Source of the DNA: Kozakia baliensis
Lineage (GTDB): Bacteria; Pseudomonadota; Alphaproteobacteria; Acetobacterales; Acetobacteraceae
Length of the DNA: 64,000 nt
Direction of reading: 5' to 3'
NCBI RefSeq assembly: GCF_001787335.1
Contig: NZ_CP014674.1
Coordinates: 2,336,501-2,400,500, forward strand
Positions 33,981 to 43,520 of the stretch are shown here, piece after piece; position 1 is the stretch's first letter; every line of letters begins with the position of its first letter. Made by a program: the position numbers and the translations under genes. Under the pieces are notes generated by a model. The model ran no database searches, was not told the DNA's origin, and worked only from the letters and a program-made list of their open reading frames with translations.

Positions 33981-35954
33981 ATGCGAGGAATTTCCTATTT
34001 CACGCCCAGCAATAGCGCCCGAGCGGTTTTGCTCAGTGCTATGCTTTTGGCGGGCGCGACTTTAACGCCTTTGCGTGCGCAAGGCCTTAAATCGGCAGAC
34101 TCCGCTACGAACCGTGAGAATACCCAAAACGAGGAAACCGCGTTTGCGGTGCCGCGTCAGCCTTCTTATCGCGATCCATCCAATGGCCTGCCACACCCTC
34201 TCTCCGCCGCCGATGTCGCGGCATTACGCGATATTTTCCGCGCCCAAAGGGCTGGCGATTTCGAAAGCGCCGCCGCCCGCACCAAAACCGTGCATGACGA
34301 TGTGCTGCTTGGCGATGTTCTGGCCGATCGTTATCTCAACCCGGCCTATCACCCCCAACCGGCGCAACTGCAACTTTGGCTAAAAACCTACCCGACCTTG
34401 GCCGACGCCAGCGCGCTACACGCATTGCTGATCAATATCAGCCCTAAAGGTAGCGTTCCGCCGGCAAGCTTCCCTTCTCCTTTAACGCCAAGCGTCATGG
34501 CGGCGCCGACCATGGAGGATATCGACCCTCTGGCACACGCGATTTCACGTAATCCGCTGCTAGACAAGACCGTCAACGAGCGTGTTTCGTGGGGTGTCAA
34601 AGGTGCACAGAGCGCCATCCGGCTGATCGACGCTACTCCAGGCATGACGCCGCTCTATAGTGCTCAGCTCCATGCCGAAATCGCTTTGAACATGTTGAGC
34701 ACCGGAGAAAGCGATTTCGCATTTGAAACCGGGCGGCGTGGATTCGAACGGTCTGACAAGAAATTGGGCTTTGCGGCTTATGTCGCGGGACTGGGAGCAT
34801 GGCGCGGTGGCAAACCTGCCGAAGCCTTGCCATTTTTCGAGAGCGCTTCACGTGCAGCCTTGACGCCGCCGCCTCTGCGGGCCGCTGCCGCCTTCTGGGC
34901 AGCGCGGGCGCAAAAAAAGCTGGGCGAACCCGGCCTGGCGGCCTCCTGGCTTCATCGCGCCGCCGCATCGACGGGCACGTTCTACGGTATTCTCGCGCAG
35001 CAGGCGCTGGGCGCTCACCGCGCTGGCGAGCATGAAGCAGCCGGCATTTTCACGGCAGACGATGAGTTGGCGACGTACGACCCCATTCCAGTCATGGGTG
35101 AGATCGATGTGGACGCCGTCGAGGCCACGCCGCAGGGCCGCCGCCTGTTCGCTCTGCTGCAAATCGGCGAAGGAGCCCGCGCCGAAGCATTGCTCCGCCG
35201 CATGTGGCCCGACATCATGAACGACAACGCCTTGTGCCATTCGGTGCAACTGGTGGCCGCCGCCGCTGGAATGCATGACTTGTCCGAGCAAATCGCCACC
35301 ATTCTCGCCGCGCGGGACGGGCGACCGGCGCATGTCACCGGCTTTCCGGTGCCGCACCTCACCCCTCGCCACGGCTTCCGCATGGACCCGGCGCTGATTT
35401 ACGCGCTGGCGCGCCTGGAATCGAATTTTGATCCCCACGCCTCCTCCGGCGCAGGCGCCCATGGCCTGATGCAAATCCGCCCTCTGACGGCCAGCTTCGT
35501 CACCGGGCCTAAGCCGAGCTTCGACTCCCATGGCGTGGCCATTATCAACGTGCCGCCCGATATGATTGGCCGCCTGCACAACCCGGCCGTCAATCTGGAG
35601 ATCGGCCAGCTTTACGTGATGTATCTGGCCTCCCTCTCCGAACATGCCGACGAAGCCCCGAGCGGCGGCGATCTCGTGCGGATGCTGGCTTCCTACAATG
35701 CCGGTCCTGGGGCGATCGCCCATTGGGAAGGCGCGGCGAAGGACGATGCTCCGGCGCGTGATCCGCTCCTTTATATGGAGACACTGCCGAACGCCGAAAC
35801 GCGCGATTACGTGCATCACGCCTTCACGTACTTATGGATCTATGCCGATAAGTTCGGGCTTCCGGCCCCGTCATTGCACGCGTTGGCCCACGCTGAGTGG
35901 CCACGTTTCGCCGATGAGCGCGCCCTGGCTTCGGAACGGGTAACGTTCCACTAA
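33981..35954 (+). CDS. Soluble lytic transglycosylase (SLT family)
   Basis: A periplasmic murein-cleaving enzyme of about 657 residues. A signal region (SARAVLLSAMLLAGATLTPL-R-AQ) is followed by a long alpha-superhelical, TPR-like section (residues 80-420) and a C-terminal SLT domain with catalytic Glu480 in YALARLESNFDPHASS, GAHGLMQIRPLTA and MLASYNAGPGAIAHWEG. It should cleave the MurNAc-GlcNAc bond to 1,6-anhydro products. ATG 33981 is used; an upstream TTG at 33942 is possible and neither has a good ribosome site. Confidence 0.94.
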   Translation: MRGISYFTPSNSARAVLLSAMLLAGATLTPLRAQGLKSADSATNRENTQNEETAFAVPRQPSYRDPSNGLPHPLSAADVAALRDIFRAQRAGDFESAAARTKTVHDDVLLGDVLADRYLNPAYHPQPAQLQLWLKTYPTLADASALHALLINISPKGSVPPASFPSPLTPSVMAAPTMEDIDPLAHAISRNPLLDKTVNERVSWGVKGAQSAIRLIDATPGMTPLYSAQLHAEIALNMLSTGESDFAFETGRRGFERSDKKLGFAAYVAGLGAWRGGKPAEALPFFESASRAALTPPPLRAAAAFWAARAQKKLGEPGLAASWLHRAAASTGTFYGILAQQALGAHRAGEHEAAGIFTADDELATYDPIPVMGEIDVDAVEATPQGRRLFALLQIGEGARAEALLRRMWPDIMNDNALCHSVQLVAAAAGMHDLSEQIATILAARDGRPAHVTGFPVPHLTPRHGFRMDPALIYALARLESNFDPHASSGAGAHGLMQIRPLTASFVTGPKPSFDSHGVAIINVPPDMIGRLHNPAVNLEIGQLYVMYLASLSEHADEAPSGGDLVRMLASYNAGPGAIAHWEGAAKDDAPARDPLLYMETLPNAETRDYVHHAFTYLWIYADKFGLPAPSLHALAHAEWPRFADERALASERVTFH

Positions 35955-35963
35955 TCTGCCTCC

Positions 35964-36002
35964 TTTCTTCCCTCGGGGCCTCAATCGTCCCAAAGGAAGA
36001 AA
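35964..36002. terminator. Possible bidirectional terminator-like repeat
   Basis: Perfect 8-bp arms TTTCTTCC and GGAAGAAA are separated by 23 bp, between two convergent genes. The long loop makes it a weak candidate. Confidence 0.3.
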
Positions 36003-36014
36003 AACAGATTTTCC

Positions 36015-37307
36015 TTAATTTTCCGCTAATACCTGACGGCTGGCCCGCACCCGCAGAACGCGGCGTTGTTCCATTTCCAGCACTTCGAACAGCCACCCGC
36101 CGAAAACCACCTTGTCCCCCACCGCTGGCACACGTCGCAGCAGCGCCAGGATCGCCCCGCCCAGCGTATGGTAACTGCCTTGCGCGGGCAGGTCGGGCAG
36201 ATCGAGCAAAGCGCGCACTTCGTCCGCCGGCATGAAGCCATCCAGAACATATTCGTCGTTCCGTGTGGCGTTCTGGTGCACGGGCGCGTTCTGATCGGCG
36301 TTTTCATCGCCGACGATAGCTTCGAAGATATCGGATGGTGTGACGATTCCTTCGAATGAACCATACTCATCCAGCACGAAGGCAATCCCCATACGCACGC
36401 CACGCATACGCTCGATCATATCCTGCGCCGTCAAGCTGTCCGGCACCACGAGGGGCTGACGCAGGGCTGCCTCGATGGAAATTGGTAGTCCTTGCAGCAG
36501 GCGGTCCATCAGATCTTTCGCCAGAATGACGCCTACCGGATGATCCACATCGCCTTCGCAGACCAAAATGCGCGTATAGGTCGATTGCCGAAGCTTGGCG
36601 ATCAACGCTTCCCGACTGGCATGGCGATCCACCCAAAAAATCTCGTTTCGGGGCGTCATGATGGCGCGAACCGGGCGATCGGCCAAACGCAATAACCGCT
36701 CGATCATTACGCGCTCGCCCGTCTCCAACACGCCGGCCTGTGCGCCTTCCACCAGCATGGCGCGGAGTTCTTCCTCCGTGATGGCCGCACGCGTGAGGCC
36801 GCCGACGCCCATGAGGCGCAGCACGAGAGACGAGGTCTTGCTCAATAGCCAAACGACCGGACGCGCCACATTCGCAAGCGCCGTCAGCGGCAAGGACAGA
36901 CGCGCCGCAATACGTTCGGGCTGCTGCAAAGCAATCTGCTTGGGCACCAATTCACCGAACACCAACATGACGAAGGTGATCACCAGCACCACCACGACAA
37001 TCGAGAGATCGCTGGCGATGGGCTTCAATACCGAGATACGGGCGATGATTTCCGTCAGATTTTCTTCAATACGGCTACCGCCGAACGCACCTTCGAGAAT
37101 CGATACCAGCGTCATGCCGATCTGAACGGTCGGCAGGAAAGCCTGAGGTTGATCCGCCAGGCGGAGCGCGCGATCGGCGCCCCGCACTCCCTGCTTGACC
37201 AAGGCGGCCAACCTGGGCCGCTTGGCGGAAATGAGAGCCATCTCTCCCATCGCGAACACGCCGTTGAGCACGATAAGAAGACAGATAACGAGAATGGGAG
37301 TGAGCAT
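36015..37307 (-). CDS. CorC/HlyC-family membrane protein (DUF21-CBS pair)
   Basis: A 430-residue protein. The DUF21 membrane domain (MLTPILVICLLIVLNGVFAM ... VFGELVPKQIALQQPERIAA) is followed by two CBS domains (from about residue 205: RAIMTPRNEIFWVDRHASRE and IAFVLDEYGSFEGIVTPSDI) and a C-terminal CorC_HlyC domain. Family members are linked to magnesium/cobalt efflux and membrane integrity; the haemolysin label in databases is historical. It is monocistronic and convergent with the transglycosylase gene. Confidence 0.94.
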   Translation of the reverse strand: MLTPILVICLLIVLNGVFAMGEMALISAKRPRLAALVKQGVRGADRALRLADQPQAFLPTVQIGMTLVSILEGAFGGSRIEENLTEIIARISVLKPIASDLSIVVVVLVITFVMLVFGELVPKQIALQQPERIAARLSLPLTALANVARPVVWLLSKTSSLVLRLMGVGGLTRAAITEEELRAMLVEGAQAGVLETGERVMIERLLRLADRPVRAIMTPRNEIFWVDRHASREALIAKLRQSTYTRILVCEGDVDHPVGVILAKDLMDRLLQGLPISIEAALRQPLVVPDSLTAQDMIERMRGVRMGIAFVLDEYGSFEGIVTPSDIFEAIVGDENADQNAPVHQNATRNDEYVLDGFMPADEVRALLDLPDLPAQGSYHTLGGAILALLRRVPAVGDKVVFGGWLFEVLEMEQRRVLRVRASRQVLAEN

Positions 37308-37387
37308 TGGCCTATTAGACGAAATGAGAACGAAAGAATGATCTACCCGATTTATCGGAGAGATGCGCGTGATCGGCGTTTAAAACG

Positions 37388-37419
37388 AAAAAAGGCGAGC
37401 ACGCTTATGCGTACCCGCC
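37388..37419 (-). terminator. Rho-independent terminator after hpnH
   Basis: On the minus strand the stem GGCGGGTACGC / GCGTGCTCGCC (11 bp, two G-U pairs, loop ATAA) is followed by TTTTTTCG. It lies 33 bp past the hpnH stop. Confidence 0.9.
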
Positions 37420-37451
37420 CTTCCGTTAGACGACTAGACTGATGATAAAAA

Positions 37452-38642
37452 TCAATCTGCCGCGTCGGCGATCTCCGCCTGCGGTTTGGACTCTGTTTTA
37501 TGCACGCGCACGCGCGGTCCACGTGAAGGCTTGCGGGAAGAGATTTCGGCCATCTGATCGGCGACCTGCTTCTCATATTTATATTCAGCCGGACGCTGGT
37601 TCGCGAGAGAGATCTCCGGCACCATCGGCTTCTCGGTTTCCGGCCCGAACAACGCAACCTTGGCAATGTGCCAGGGGCGCTTGACCGCATCCATAACGGC
37701 CGTGGACTCATAACCGGAATGAACCATGCAATCGGCGCATTTTTCATACGCGCCGGTGCCGTACTGATCCCAGGCCGTGTCGTCCATTAATTCCTTGAAG
37801 GATTTGGCGTAGCCTTCACCCAGCAAGTAGCATGGGCGCTGCCAACCGAAGACCGTACGCAGCGGCTTGCCCCACGGCGTGCAATGGTAGTTCTCGTTAC
37901 CCGCCAGGAAGTTGAGGAACAGTGGCGACTGCGTGAAGCGCCATTTCTTGCCTTTGCCATAACGGAAAATATCACGGAAAAGCTGCTTGGTTTTCTGACG
38001 GTTCAGGAAGTGCTCCTGATCCGGGGCGCGCTCATAGGCATAGCCCGGCGCGGTCATCACGCCATCGACGCCCATCGCCATCACTTCATCGAAGAACGCC
38101 GCAACACGCTTGGGATCGGCCCCATCGAACAGCGTGCAGTTGATGGAAACGCGGAAGCCGCGCTCTTTCGCCTTGCGGATAGCGGCCACGGCGCGGTCGT
38201 ACACGCCTTCCTGACAGACCGACGAATCGTGCATCTGCGGATCGCCATCGAGGTGGACGTCCCAAGAGAAGAACGGCGAAGGCTCGTAATCGTCCAGCTT
38301 CTTTTCCAGAAGCAGCCCGTTCGTGCACAGATACACATATTTTTTACGAGCGATCAAACCTTTGACGATCTGCGGCATTTCTTTATGCAGCAGCGGCTCG
38401 CCACCCGCGATGGCGATAACCGGCGCGCCGCATTCGGCATCGGCGTCAAGGCACTCTTGCAGGCTGAGGCGTTGGTTCAGAATCTGAGCCGGGTAGTCGA
38501 TCTTGCCGCAACCGGCACAGGCGAGGTTACAGCGGAACAGCGGCTCCAACATGAGGACAAGCGGATAGCGCTTGCGTTTCATGAGGTGCTGCTTGACCAC
38601 GTAGCGTCCGACACGGACGGCCTGCATCAATGGAACGGCCAT
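37452..38642 (-). CDS. hpnH: Adenosyl-hopene transferase HpnH (radical SAM)
   Basis: A 396-residue radical SAM enzyme that attaches the 5'-deoxyadenosyl group to diploptene, the first step of bacteriohopanepolyol side-chain extension. The cluster motif is Cys38-xxx-Cys42-xx-Cys45 (RCNLACAGCGK). Other family segments are IAGGEPLLHKEMPQIV, SWDVHLDGDPQMHD and APGYAYERAPDQEHFL. It has a Lys/Arg-rich tail (EISSRKPSRGPRVRVHKTES). It is divergent from the hpnM-I-J-K unit across 486 bp and ends at a strong terminator. Confidence 0.97.
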   Translation of the reverse strand: MAVPLMQAVRVGRYVVKQHLMKRKRYPLVLMLEPLFRCNLACAGCGKIDYPAQILNQRLSLQECLDADAECGAPVIAIAGGEPLLHKEMPQIVKGLIARKKYVYLCTNGLLLEKKLDDYEPSPFFSWDVHLDGDPQMHDSSVCQEGVYDRAVAAIRKAKERGFRVSINCTLFDGADPKRVAAFFDEVMAMGVDGVMTAPGYAYERAPDQEHFLNRQKTKQLFRDIFRYGKGKKWRFTQSPLFLNFLAGNENYHCTPWGKPLRTVFGWQRPCYLLGEGYAKSFKELMDDTAWDQYGTGAYEKCADCMVHSGYESTAVMDAVKRPWHIAKVALFGPETEKPMVPEISLANQRPAEYKYEKQVADQMAEISSRKPSRGPRVRVHKTESKPQAEIADAAD

Positions 38643-39128
38643 GTATTCTCTGCTCCTGCACCGGACAGGCCATCACGTCGCTTTCAGTAAAAAAGGACGG
38701 ATGCCGACTCGGCGTCAAACAATAAGGACCCGTTAGATCAAGTCAGGAAATCGACTGCCAGAACTATACTGGCGCGAGAATAACAAACGACGCAAACGGG
38801 TCGATAGAGTCCGGCCTATACACCGAGGCTAATGTCAGTCTCAACGCCTCATACGTTTACGCACGCCCACTGTTGCAATTTAGTGACATATCTAACGCTT
38901 TTTTAAGCTGAAACATCTTGCAACATATCACGAACGGGCGTCATTCGCCCTTCATGAACTGTCCTGGGCTAGAAATTCACGCGAGTTGGAGCGTTATATC
39001 CCCTGCACGCCGACTCGAAACACACCGAGATGGCGTTTTCCTGACGGATGCCCTCTTGGCGCCACTTCATCTAAACCTAACGATGGCGGCATAAGGGACG
39101 GACGCAGGTTTTTGAATAAGGACGCAGC
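38643..39128. promoter_or_regulatory. Divergent promoter region, hpnH / hpnM
   Basis: A 486-bp gap without a credible gene on either strand. It must hold promoters for both hopanoid units. Visible elements are a GGGCG-TCATT-CGCCC hairpin (38936-38950) flanked by GAAC/GAAC, two TTGCAA elements about 55 bp apart (near 38874 and 38928), and a T-run near 38898-38904. No known riboswitch or regulator box is evident. Confidence 0.5.
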
Positions 39129-39809
39129 ATGACGATGAATTACGGCACCGCGCGACATAACTCCAAGCGCACGAAAAGCGCCAGAGCGGTCTTGAAAACC
39201 ATTGCCCTATTGTCCGGCGCTGCTGTCATGGCACCGGCTGCGCTCTCCCTGCCCGCCGCCGCGCAGGCGCAAACAGGCGCGGTCGCGCCGATCAACGCGC
39301 TTTACGGCGCTTTGGGGCGGATTCAGGCACAAAATAGCGGTTCAGCCCAGGCACGCGCCCAAATTATCGGCCCGGTGGTCGATCAGGTGTTCGATCTTCC
39401 GACGGTTCTGCACAATTCCGTCGGTATGCGCTACGCCAGCCTGTCACCCGACGAACAACAAAAATTGCTCACCGCTTTCCGTCAGTTCACGGTGGCGCGT
39501 TACGTGTCCAGCTTCAAACCGGGAACCGGCGCTCAGTTCTCCGTCGCCCCGACGACCCGCCCCGCTCCGCTGGGTGGCGGGCAGATCGTGGACACCAAGA
39601 TCGGTTCTTCCTCGGATAACGGCACTGCCATCGATTACGTCATGAAATCGGCATCCGGCAGCTATCGTATCGTGGACGTGTTGTTGAACGGCCATATCAG
39701 TCAGGTTGCGGCGCAGCGCGCAGATTTCTGTTCCACGCTTTCCAGGGGTGGCGTCGATGGGCTGGTCGCATTACTAAACCGCAAAACCCAGGCTTTCATG
39801 AACGACTGA
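39129..39809 (+). CDS. hpnM: HpnM, MlaC/Ttg2D-like exported protein
   Basis: A 226-residue protein with an N-terminal export signal (ARAVLKTIALLSGAAVMAPA ... AAAQAQ) and an MlaC-type domain: NALYGALGRIQAQNS, YASLSPDEQQKLLTAFRQFT, and SGSYRIVDVLLNGHISQVAA. In other organisms HpnM is encoded with hopanoid genes and resembles periplasmic lipid-shuttle proteins, so it may move hopanoids to the outer membrane. Its enzymatic involvement is not established. Ribosome site AAGGACGCAGC. Confidence 0.92.
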   Translation: MTMNYGTARHNSKRTKSARAVLKTIALLSGAAVMAPAALSLPAAAQAQTGAVAPINALYGALGRIQAQNSGSAQARAQIIGPVVDQVFDLPTVLHNSVGMRYASLSPDEQQKLLTAFRQFTVARYVSSFKPGTGAQFSVAPTTRPAPLGGGQIVDTKIGSSSDNGTAIDYVMKSASGSYRIVDVLLNGHISQVAAQRADFCSTLSRGGVDGLVALLNRKTQAFMND

Positions 39810-39871
39810 TACATGCCCGATGTCGAGCGCCTTTCTCGCGCCCTCTTCTCACTCAATAGTTCGGATCTGCC

Positions 39872-41053
39872 GTGCTTGCTGCGCTGACTTGGCTTGGCTT
39901 CGCCACAGCTGGCGTCGCCATGGCGGGCTGTGTGCAGTCGGTCGTCGGTGCTTCGCTCATCGGACTTTTCCGGCGAAACGAACAGGTGCTTCATTCCCAT
40001 TCGTATACGAATGAGGCCCTCGCTCCGGTGACGGTGCTCAAACCGTTGCACGGGGACGAACCCTTATTGAAAGAGGCGCTCGAAAGTTTCTGCGTTCAGG
40101 ACTATCCTGAATATCAGATCGTTTTCGGCGTTCAGCGCTTAGACGATCCGGCGATCGCCTATGTTCGGGATTTACAGCAACGCTACCCGGAGCGCGATCT
40201 GGAGTTGGTCGTCAATATCGCCCAACACGGTACCAATCGCAAAGTCGGCAATTTGATCAATATGTTCGCCAAAGCACGGCATGACATATTGATCGTCTCC
40301 GATTCCGACATTCATGTGGAGCCGCAATATCTGCGCGACGTCGTCGAGACGTTGGCGGAACCGAAAACGGGTCTTGTCACGACCCTTTATGCCGGGCTCC
40401 CGGCATCCACCAGCTTGGTGCGGCAGCTTTGCGCCTGCCAGATCAATCAGAATTTCATGCCCGGCGTCATGATGTCGCGTTTGTTGGGCCGCCGCGACTG
40501 CCTTGGCGCCACCATGGCGTTGACGCGCGAGACGCTCACGCGCGTCGGCGGATTGGAGGTGTTGGCCGATCATGTGGCGGATGACGCCATCCTCGGCCAG
40601 CGCGTGCGGGCGTTAGGGTTGAATGTGGAACTCGCCCCCTGCATGACCTGGACCACGGTGGCGGAGACTACCTTCAATGAAATGATGGAACACGAACTGC
40701 GCTGGGGCCGGACGGTGAAAAATCTGGAACCAGTCGGTTACGGGCTTTCTTCCATCCAGCTTCCACTGTTCTGGGCGACGGTCACGCTCATCTGTTGCTG
40801 GCCGATGCACTGGGCCTGGATGTTTTTTCTAGGCGTTTGGATCGTGCGCGCGCTGGCAGCGCTTGGAATCGACGCGGCTTTGGGGCGTCTCAATCTGTTC
40901 GTTCTGCCATTATTACCGATCCGTGAATGGCTTTCCGCCGCGGTGATGGTCGGCAGTGCGCGGGGGCAACGCGTTGAATGGCGCGGGCAGACACTCCATA
41001 TCAAACGACCGTCCACTATGACATCTCATCAACCGCTCGAACCTGGCGATTAG
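39872..41053 (+). CDS. hpnI: Hopanoid glycosyltransferase HpnI
   Basis: A 393-residue GT2 membrane enzyme that adds N-acetylglucosamine to bacteriohopanetetrol. Domains: an N-terminal helix, the GT2 core with VTVLKPLHGDEPLLKEALES, the DxD-like SDSDIHVEPQYL, CLGATMALTRETL and the acceptor-site DDAILGQRVR with EHELRWGRTVKNL, then C-terminal helices. It is similar to ceramide glucosyltransferases. The start is GTG 39872. It lies between hpnM and hpnJ in one unit. Confidence 0.93.
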   Translation: MLAALTWLGFATAGVAMAGCVQSVVGASLIGLFRRNEQVLHSHSYTNEALAPVTVLKPLHGDEPLLKEALESFCVQDYPEYQIVFGVQRLDDPAIAYVRDLQQRYPERDLELVVNIAQHGTNRKVGNLINMFAKARHDILIVSDSDIHVEPQYLRDVVETLAEPKTGLVTTLYAGLPASTSLVRQLCACQINQNFMPGVMMSRLLGRRDCLGATMALTRETLTRVGGLEVLADHVADDAILGQRVRALGLNVELAPCMTWTTVAETTFNEMMEHELRWGRTVKNLEPVGYGLSSIQLPLFWATVTLICCWPMHWAWMFFLGVWIVRALAALGIDAALGRLNLFVLPLLPIREWLSAAVMVGSARGQRVEWRGQTLHIKRPSTMTSHQPLEPGD

Positions 41054-41161
41054 ACTTTTCATGCTTTCAGCCCCATATGCAGGGCTTCATCCGGTTCAGC
41101 ACCTAAATTCGGCTTTTCAGTCGCATGACCGAAGAGCGCTAGTTTCGAGGATCGTTCTTTC

Positions 41162-42586
41162 ATGATGCGCACGCTTTTCCTCCAGCCTCCCTCTTTCGAT
41201 GGTTTCGATGGCGGCGCAGGTTCGCGCTATCAGGCCAAGCGTGAAATCAGGTCCTTCTGGTTTCCCACTTGGTTGGCTCAGCCTGCCGCCATGGTGGACG
41301 GTTCTCGCCTGATCGACGCCCCACCAGCGCGGATGGGGATGGAGCCGATTCTCGAGGACGTCAAAAATCGCGATCTGGTCGTGATGCATACCTCCACCCC
41401 GTCCTTCGCATCGGACGTGCGCGTGGCTCAGATGCTGAAGGACGCCAACCCGAATCTGAAGATCGGCATGGTCGGCGCGAAAGTGGCCGTTCAACCTGAT
41501 GAGAGTATGGCAAAGGGCGGCCCGATCGACTTCGTGGCGCGTAACGAGTTCGATTTCACCATCAAGGAAATTGCCGAAGGCCGCGACTTCAAGGATGTGG
41601 ACGGCATTACGTGGCGCAACAGTAATGGCGTCGTGACCGCCAACCGAGACCGCGCCATGATCGAGGACATGGACAGCCTGCCCTTCGTCACCGAGGTCTA
41701 TAAGCGCGACCTCAAGATCGAAGATTACTTCATCGGCTATCTGATGCATCCGTATATCTCGATCTATACGGGACGTGGCTGCAAATCGCGCTGCACTTTC
41801 TGCCTGTGGCCGCAGACGGTCGGCGGGCACCGCTACCGCACGCGCAGCCCCGAGCACGTCGCCGCCGAAATCCGCCTTGCCAAGCAGTATTTCCCGCAAG
41901 TGAAGGAGTTCATGTTCGACGACGACACCTTCACCGACGATTTGCCCCGCGCCGAAGCCATTGCGCGCGAGATGGGCAAGCTGGGCGTGACGTGGTCGTG
42001 CAACGCCAAGGCGAACGTGCCTTATGAAACGCTGAAGATCATGAAGGAAAACGGCCTGCGTCTGTTGCTGGTCGGTTATGAGAGCGGCAACCAGCAGATT
42101 CTTCATAACATCAAAAAGGGTATGCGCGTCGAAGTGGCGAAGGAGTTCACGAAGAACTGCCACAAGCTCGGCATCAAGATTCATGGCACCTTCATCGTCG
42201 GGCTGCCGGGCGAGACGAAAGAAACCATTCAGGAGACCATACAGTTCGCGCGGGAAATCAACCCGCACACGCTGCAGGTTTCCCTGGCCGCGCCGTATCC
42301 CGGCACGTTCCTGCATAAGCAGGCCACGGAAAACGGCTGGTTCAACGAAGCCGAGGCGGAACTGATCGACGAGAACGGCGTGCAGATCGCACCGCTGCAC
42401 TACCCGCATCTATCGCATACGGAAATCTTTGATTCGGTGGAGGAATTCTACCGCAAATTCTATTTCCGCGCGCCGAAGATCGCCTCCATCGTCAACGAAA
42501 TGGTGCGCAGCCCGCAGATGATGAAGCGCCGTCTACGCGAAGGTGTGGAATTCTTCCAGTTCCTCAAGGACCGTCACGCGGCGTAA
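41162..42586 (+). CDS. hpnJ: HpnJ, B12-dependent radical SAM enzyme
   Basis: A 474-residue protein. Its N-terminal cobalamin-binding domain (SFDGFDGGAGSRYQAKREIR, GMVGAKVAVQPDES) precedes the radical SAM core with Cys207-xxx-Cys211-xx-Cys214 (GRGCKSRCTFCLWPQ). Other segments are FMFDDDTFTDDLPRAEAIAR and GTFIVGLPGETKETIQETIQ. HpnJ is required for the cyclitol-ether head group, contracting the glucosamine ring after HpnK. ATG 41162 or 41165 may be used. Confidence 0.95.
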   Translation: MMRTLFLQPPSFDGFDGGAGSRYQAKREIRSFWFPTWLAQPAAMVDGSRLIDAPPARMGMEPILEDVKNRDLVVMHTSTPSFASDVRVAQMLKDANPNLKIGMVGAKVAVQPDESMAKGGPIDFVARNEFDFTIKEIAEGRDFKDVDGITWRNSNGVVTANRDRAMIEDMDSLPFVTEVYKRDLKIEDYFIGYLMHPYISIYTGRGCKSRCTFCLWPQTVGGHRYRTRSPEHVAAEIRLAKQYFPQVKEFMFDDDTFTDDLPRAEAIAREMGKLGVTWSCNAKANVPYETLKIMKENGLRLLLVGYESGNQQILHNIKKGMRVEVAKEFTKNCHKLGIKIHGTFIVGLPGETKETIQETIQFAREINPHTLQVSLAAPYPGTFLHKQATENGWFNEAEAELIDENGVQIAPLHYPHLSHTEIFDSVEEFYRKFYFRAPKIASIVNEMVRSPQMMKRRLREGVEFFQFLKDRHAA

Positions 42587-42592
42587 TTTTCC

Positions 42593-43447
42593 ATGCGCCA
42601 ATTGATCGTCTCGGCCGATGATTTCGGCATGAGCGAGGAAGTGAATGAGGCCATCGAGATCGCGCATCGCGATGGCCTTCTTTCCACAGCAAGTCTGATG
42701 GTGGCAGGCCCGGCCAGCGCCGATGCGGTGCGGCGGGCCAAGCGTCTGCCGAACCTGCGCGTCGGGCTACATCTTGTCGTTATCGAAGGTGAAACCACGC
42801 TTCCAGGCGCAGCTATTTCGTCCATCGCGACGCCGGATAATCAGTTCGGCACCAGCCAACTTGGCCTTGGAATCGAATATTTTTTCCGTCCATCGGCGCG
42901 GCGTGCCTTACGGCGCGAGATTGAGGCGCAGTTTCGCGCCTTCAAGGCGTCCGGTCTTTCGCTGGATCATGCCAATGCACATAAACACATGCATTTGCAC
43001 CCAACGGTCGGGCGCTTTCTGATCGAATCCGGGTTGCGTCATGGATTACGGCATGTGCGCACGCCGTTGGAACCGCCTGAGCCGATCAAAGCGGTGGAAC
43101 TTCATTTCGACAGTCTCGGAGATGCCGCGTTGCGACGTTGGTGCGGAGTTCTGCGCCATCAGATTCGCAAAGCGGGCATGACGACGAACGATTGGTGCTT
43201 CGGCATCGCCTGGAGCGGGCATATGTCCGCCGGGCGCGTCGCTGGATTGGCGGAAAATCTGCCGTCGGGTCTTTCCGAAATTTACTTTCACCCGGCGACC
43301 GCCAAAAACGCGCATCTTCAGGCTTTAATGCCGGATTACGATCATGTCGGAGAACTCGATGCGTTGGTCAGCCCGTTATTTCGCAATGCCGTAAAGCGCG
43401 GAAACGTAGAATTGGTCGGGTGGGATGGCGCACCGGTGCGCACCTGA
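42593..43447 (+). CDS. hpnK: HpnK, YdjC-like hopanoid deacetylase
   Basis: A 284-residue metal-dependent deacetylase fold. LIVSADDFGMSEEVNEAIEI gives the Asp-Asp pair and LDHANAHKHMHLHPTV supplies the His ligands. HpnK removes the acetyl group from the GlcNAc-hopanoid made by HpnI, giving glucosaminyl-BHT. It starts 6 bp after hpnJ and ends the hopanoid unit before a bidirectional terminator. Confidence 0.94.
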   Translation: MRQLIVSADDFGMSEEVNEAIEIAHRDGLLSTASLMVAGPASADAVRRAKRLPNLRVGLHLVVIEGETTLPGAAISSIATPDNQFGTSQLGLGIEYFFRPSARRALRREIEAQFRAFKASGLSLDHANAHKHMHLHPTVGRFLIESGLRHGLRHVRTPLEPPEPIKAVELHFDSLGDAALRRWCGVLRHQIRKAGMTTNDWCFGIAWSGHMSAGRVAGLAENLPSGLSEIYFHPATAKNAHLQALMPDYDHVGELDALVSPLFRNAVKRGNVELVGWDGAPVRT

Positions 43448-43483
43448 ACATCTTGAGACCGTGTAAATTTTTCGACCAATATA

Positions 43484-43511
43484 AAAAAGGAGGCTTCAAG
43501 GCCTCCTTTTT
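43484..43511. terminator. Bidirectional terminator between hpnK and trxA
   Basis: AAAAAGGAGGC-N6-GCCTCCTTTTT is an 11-bp perfect stem with T-runs on both strands, serving hpnK (plus) and trxA (minus). Confidence 0.93.
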
Positions 43512-43520
43512 CGTCTGTGC

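Noticed and set aside
34848-35819. A 323-codon open frame antisense to the lytic transglycosylase
   Set aside because: Reverse shadow without domain similarity.
36015-37307. Haemolysin
   Set aside because: The HlyC/TlyC name is historical; DUF21-CBS-CorC architecture indicates an ion-related membrane protein.
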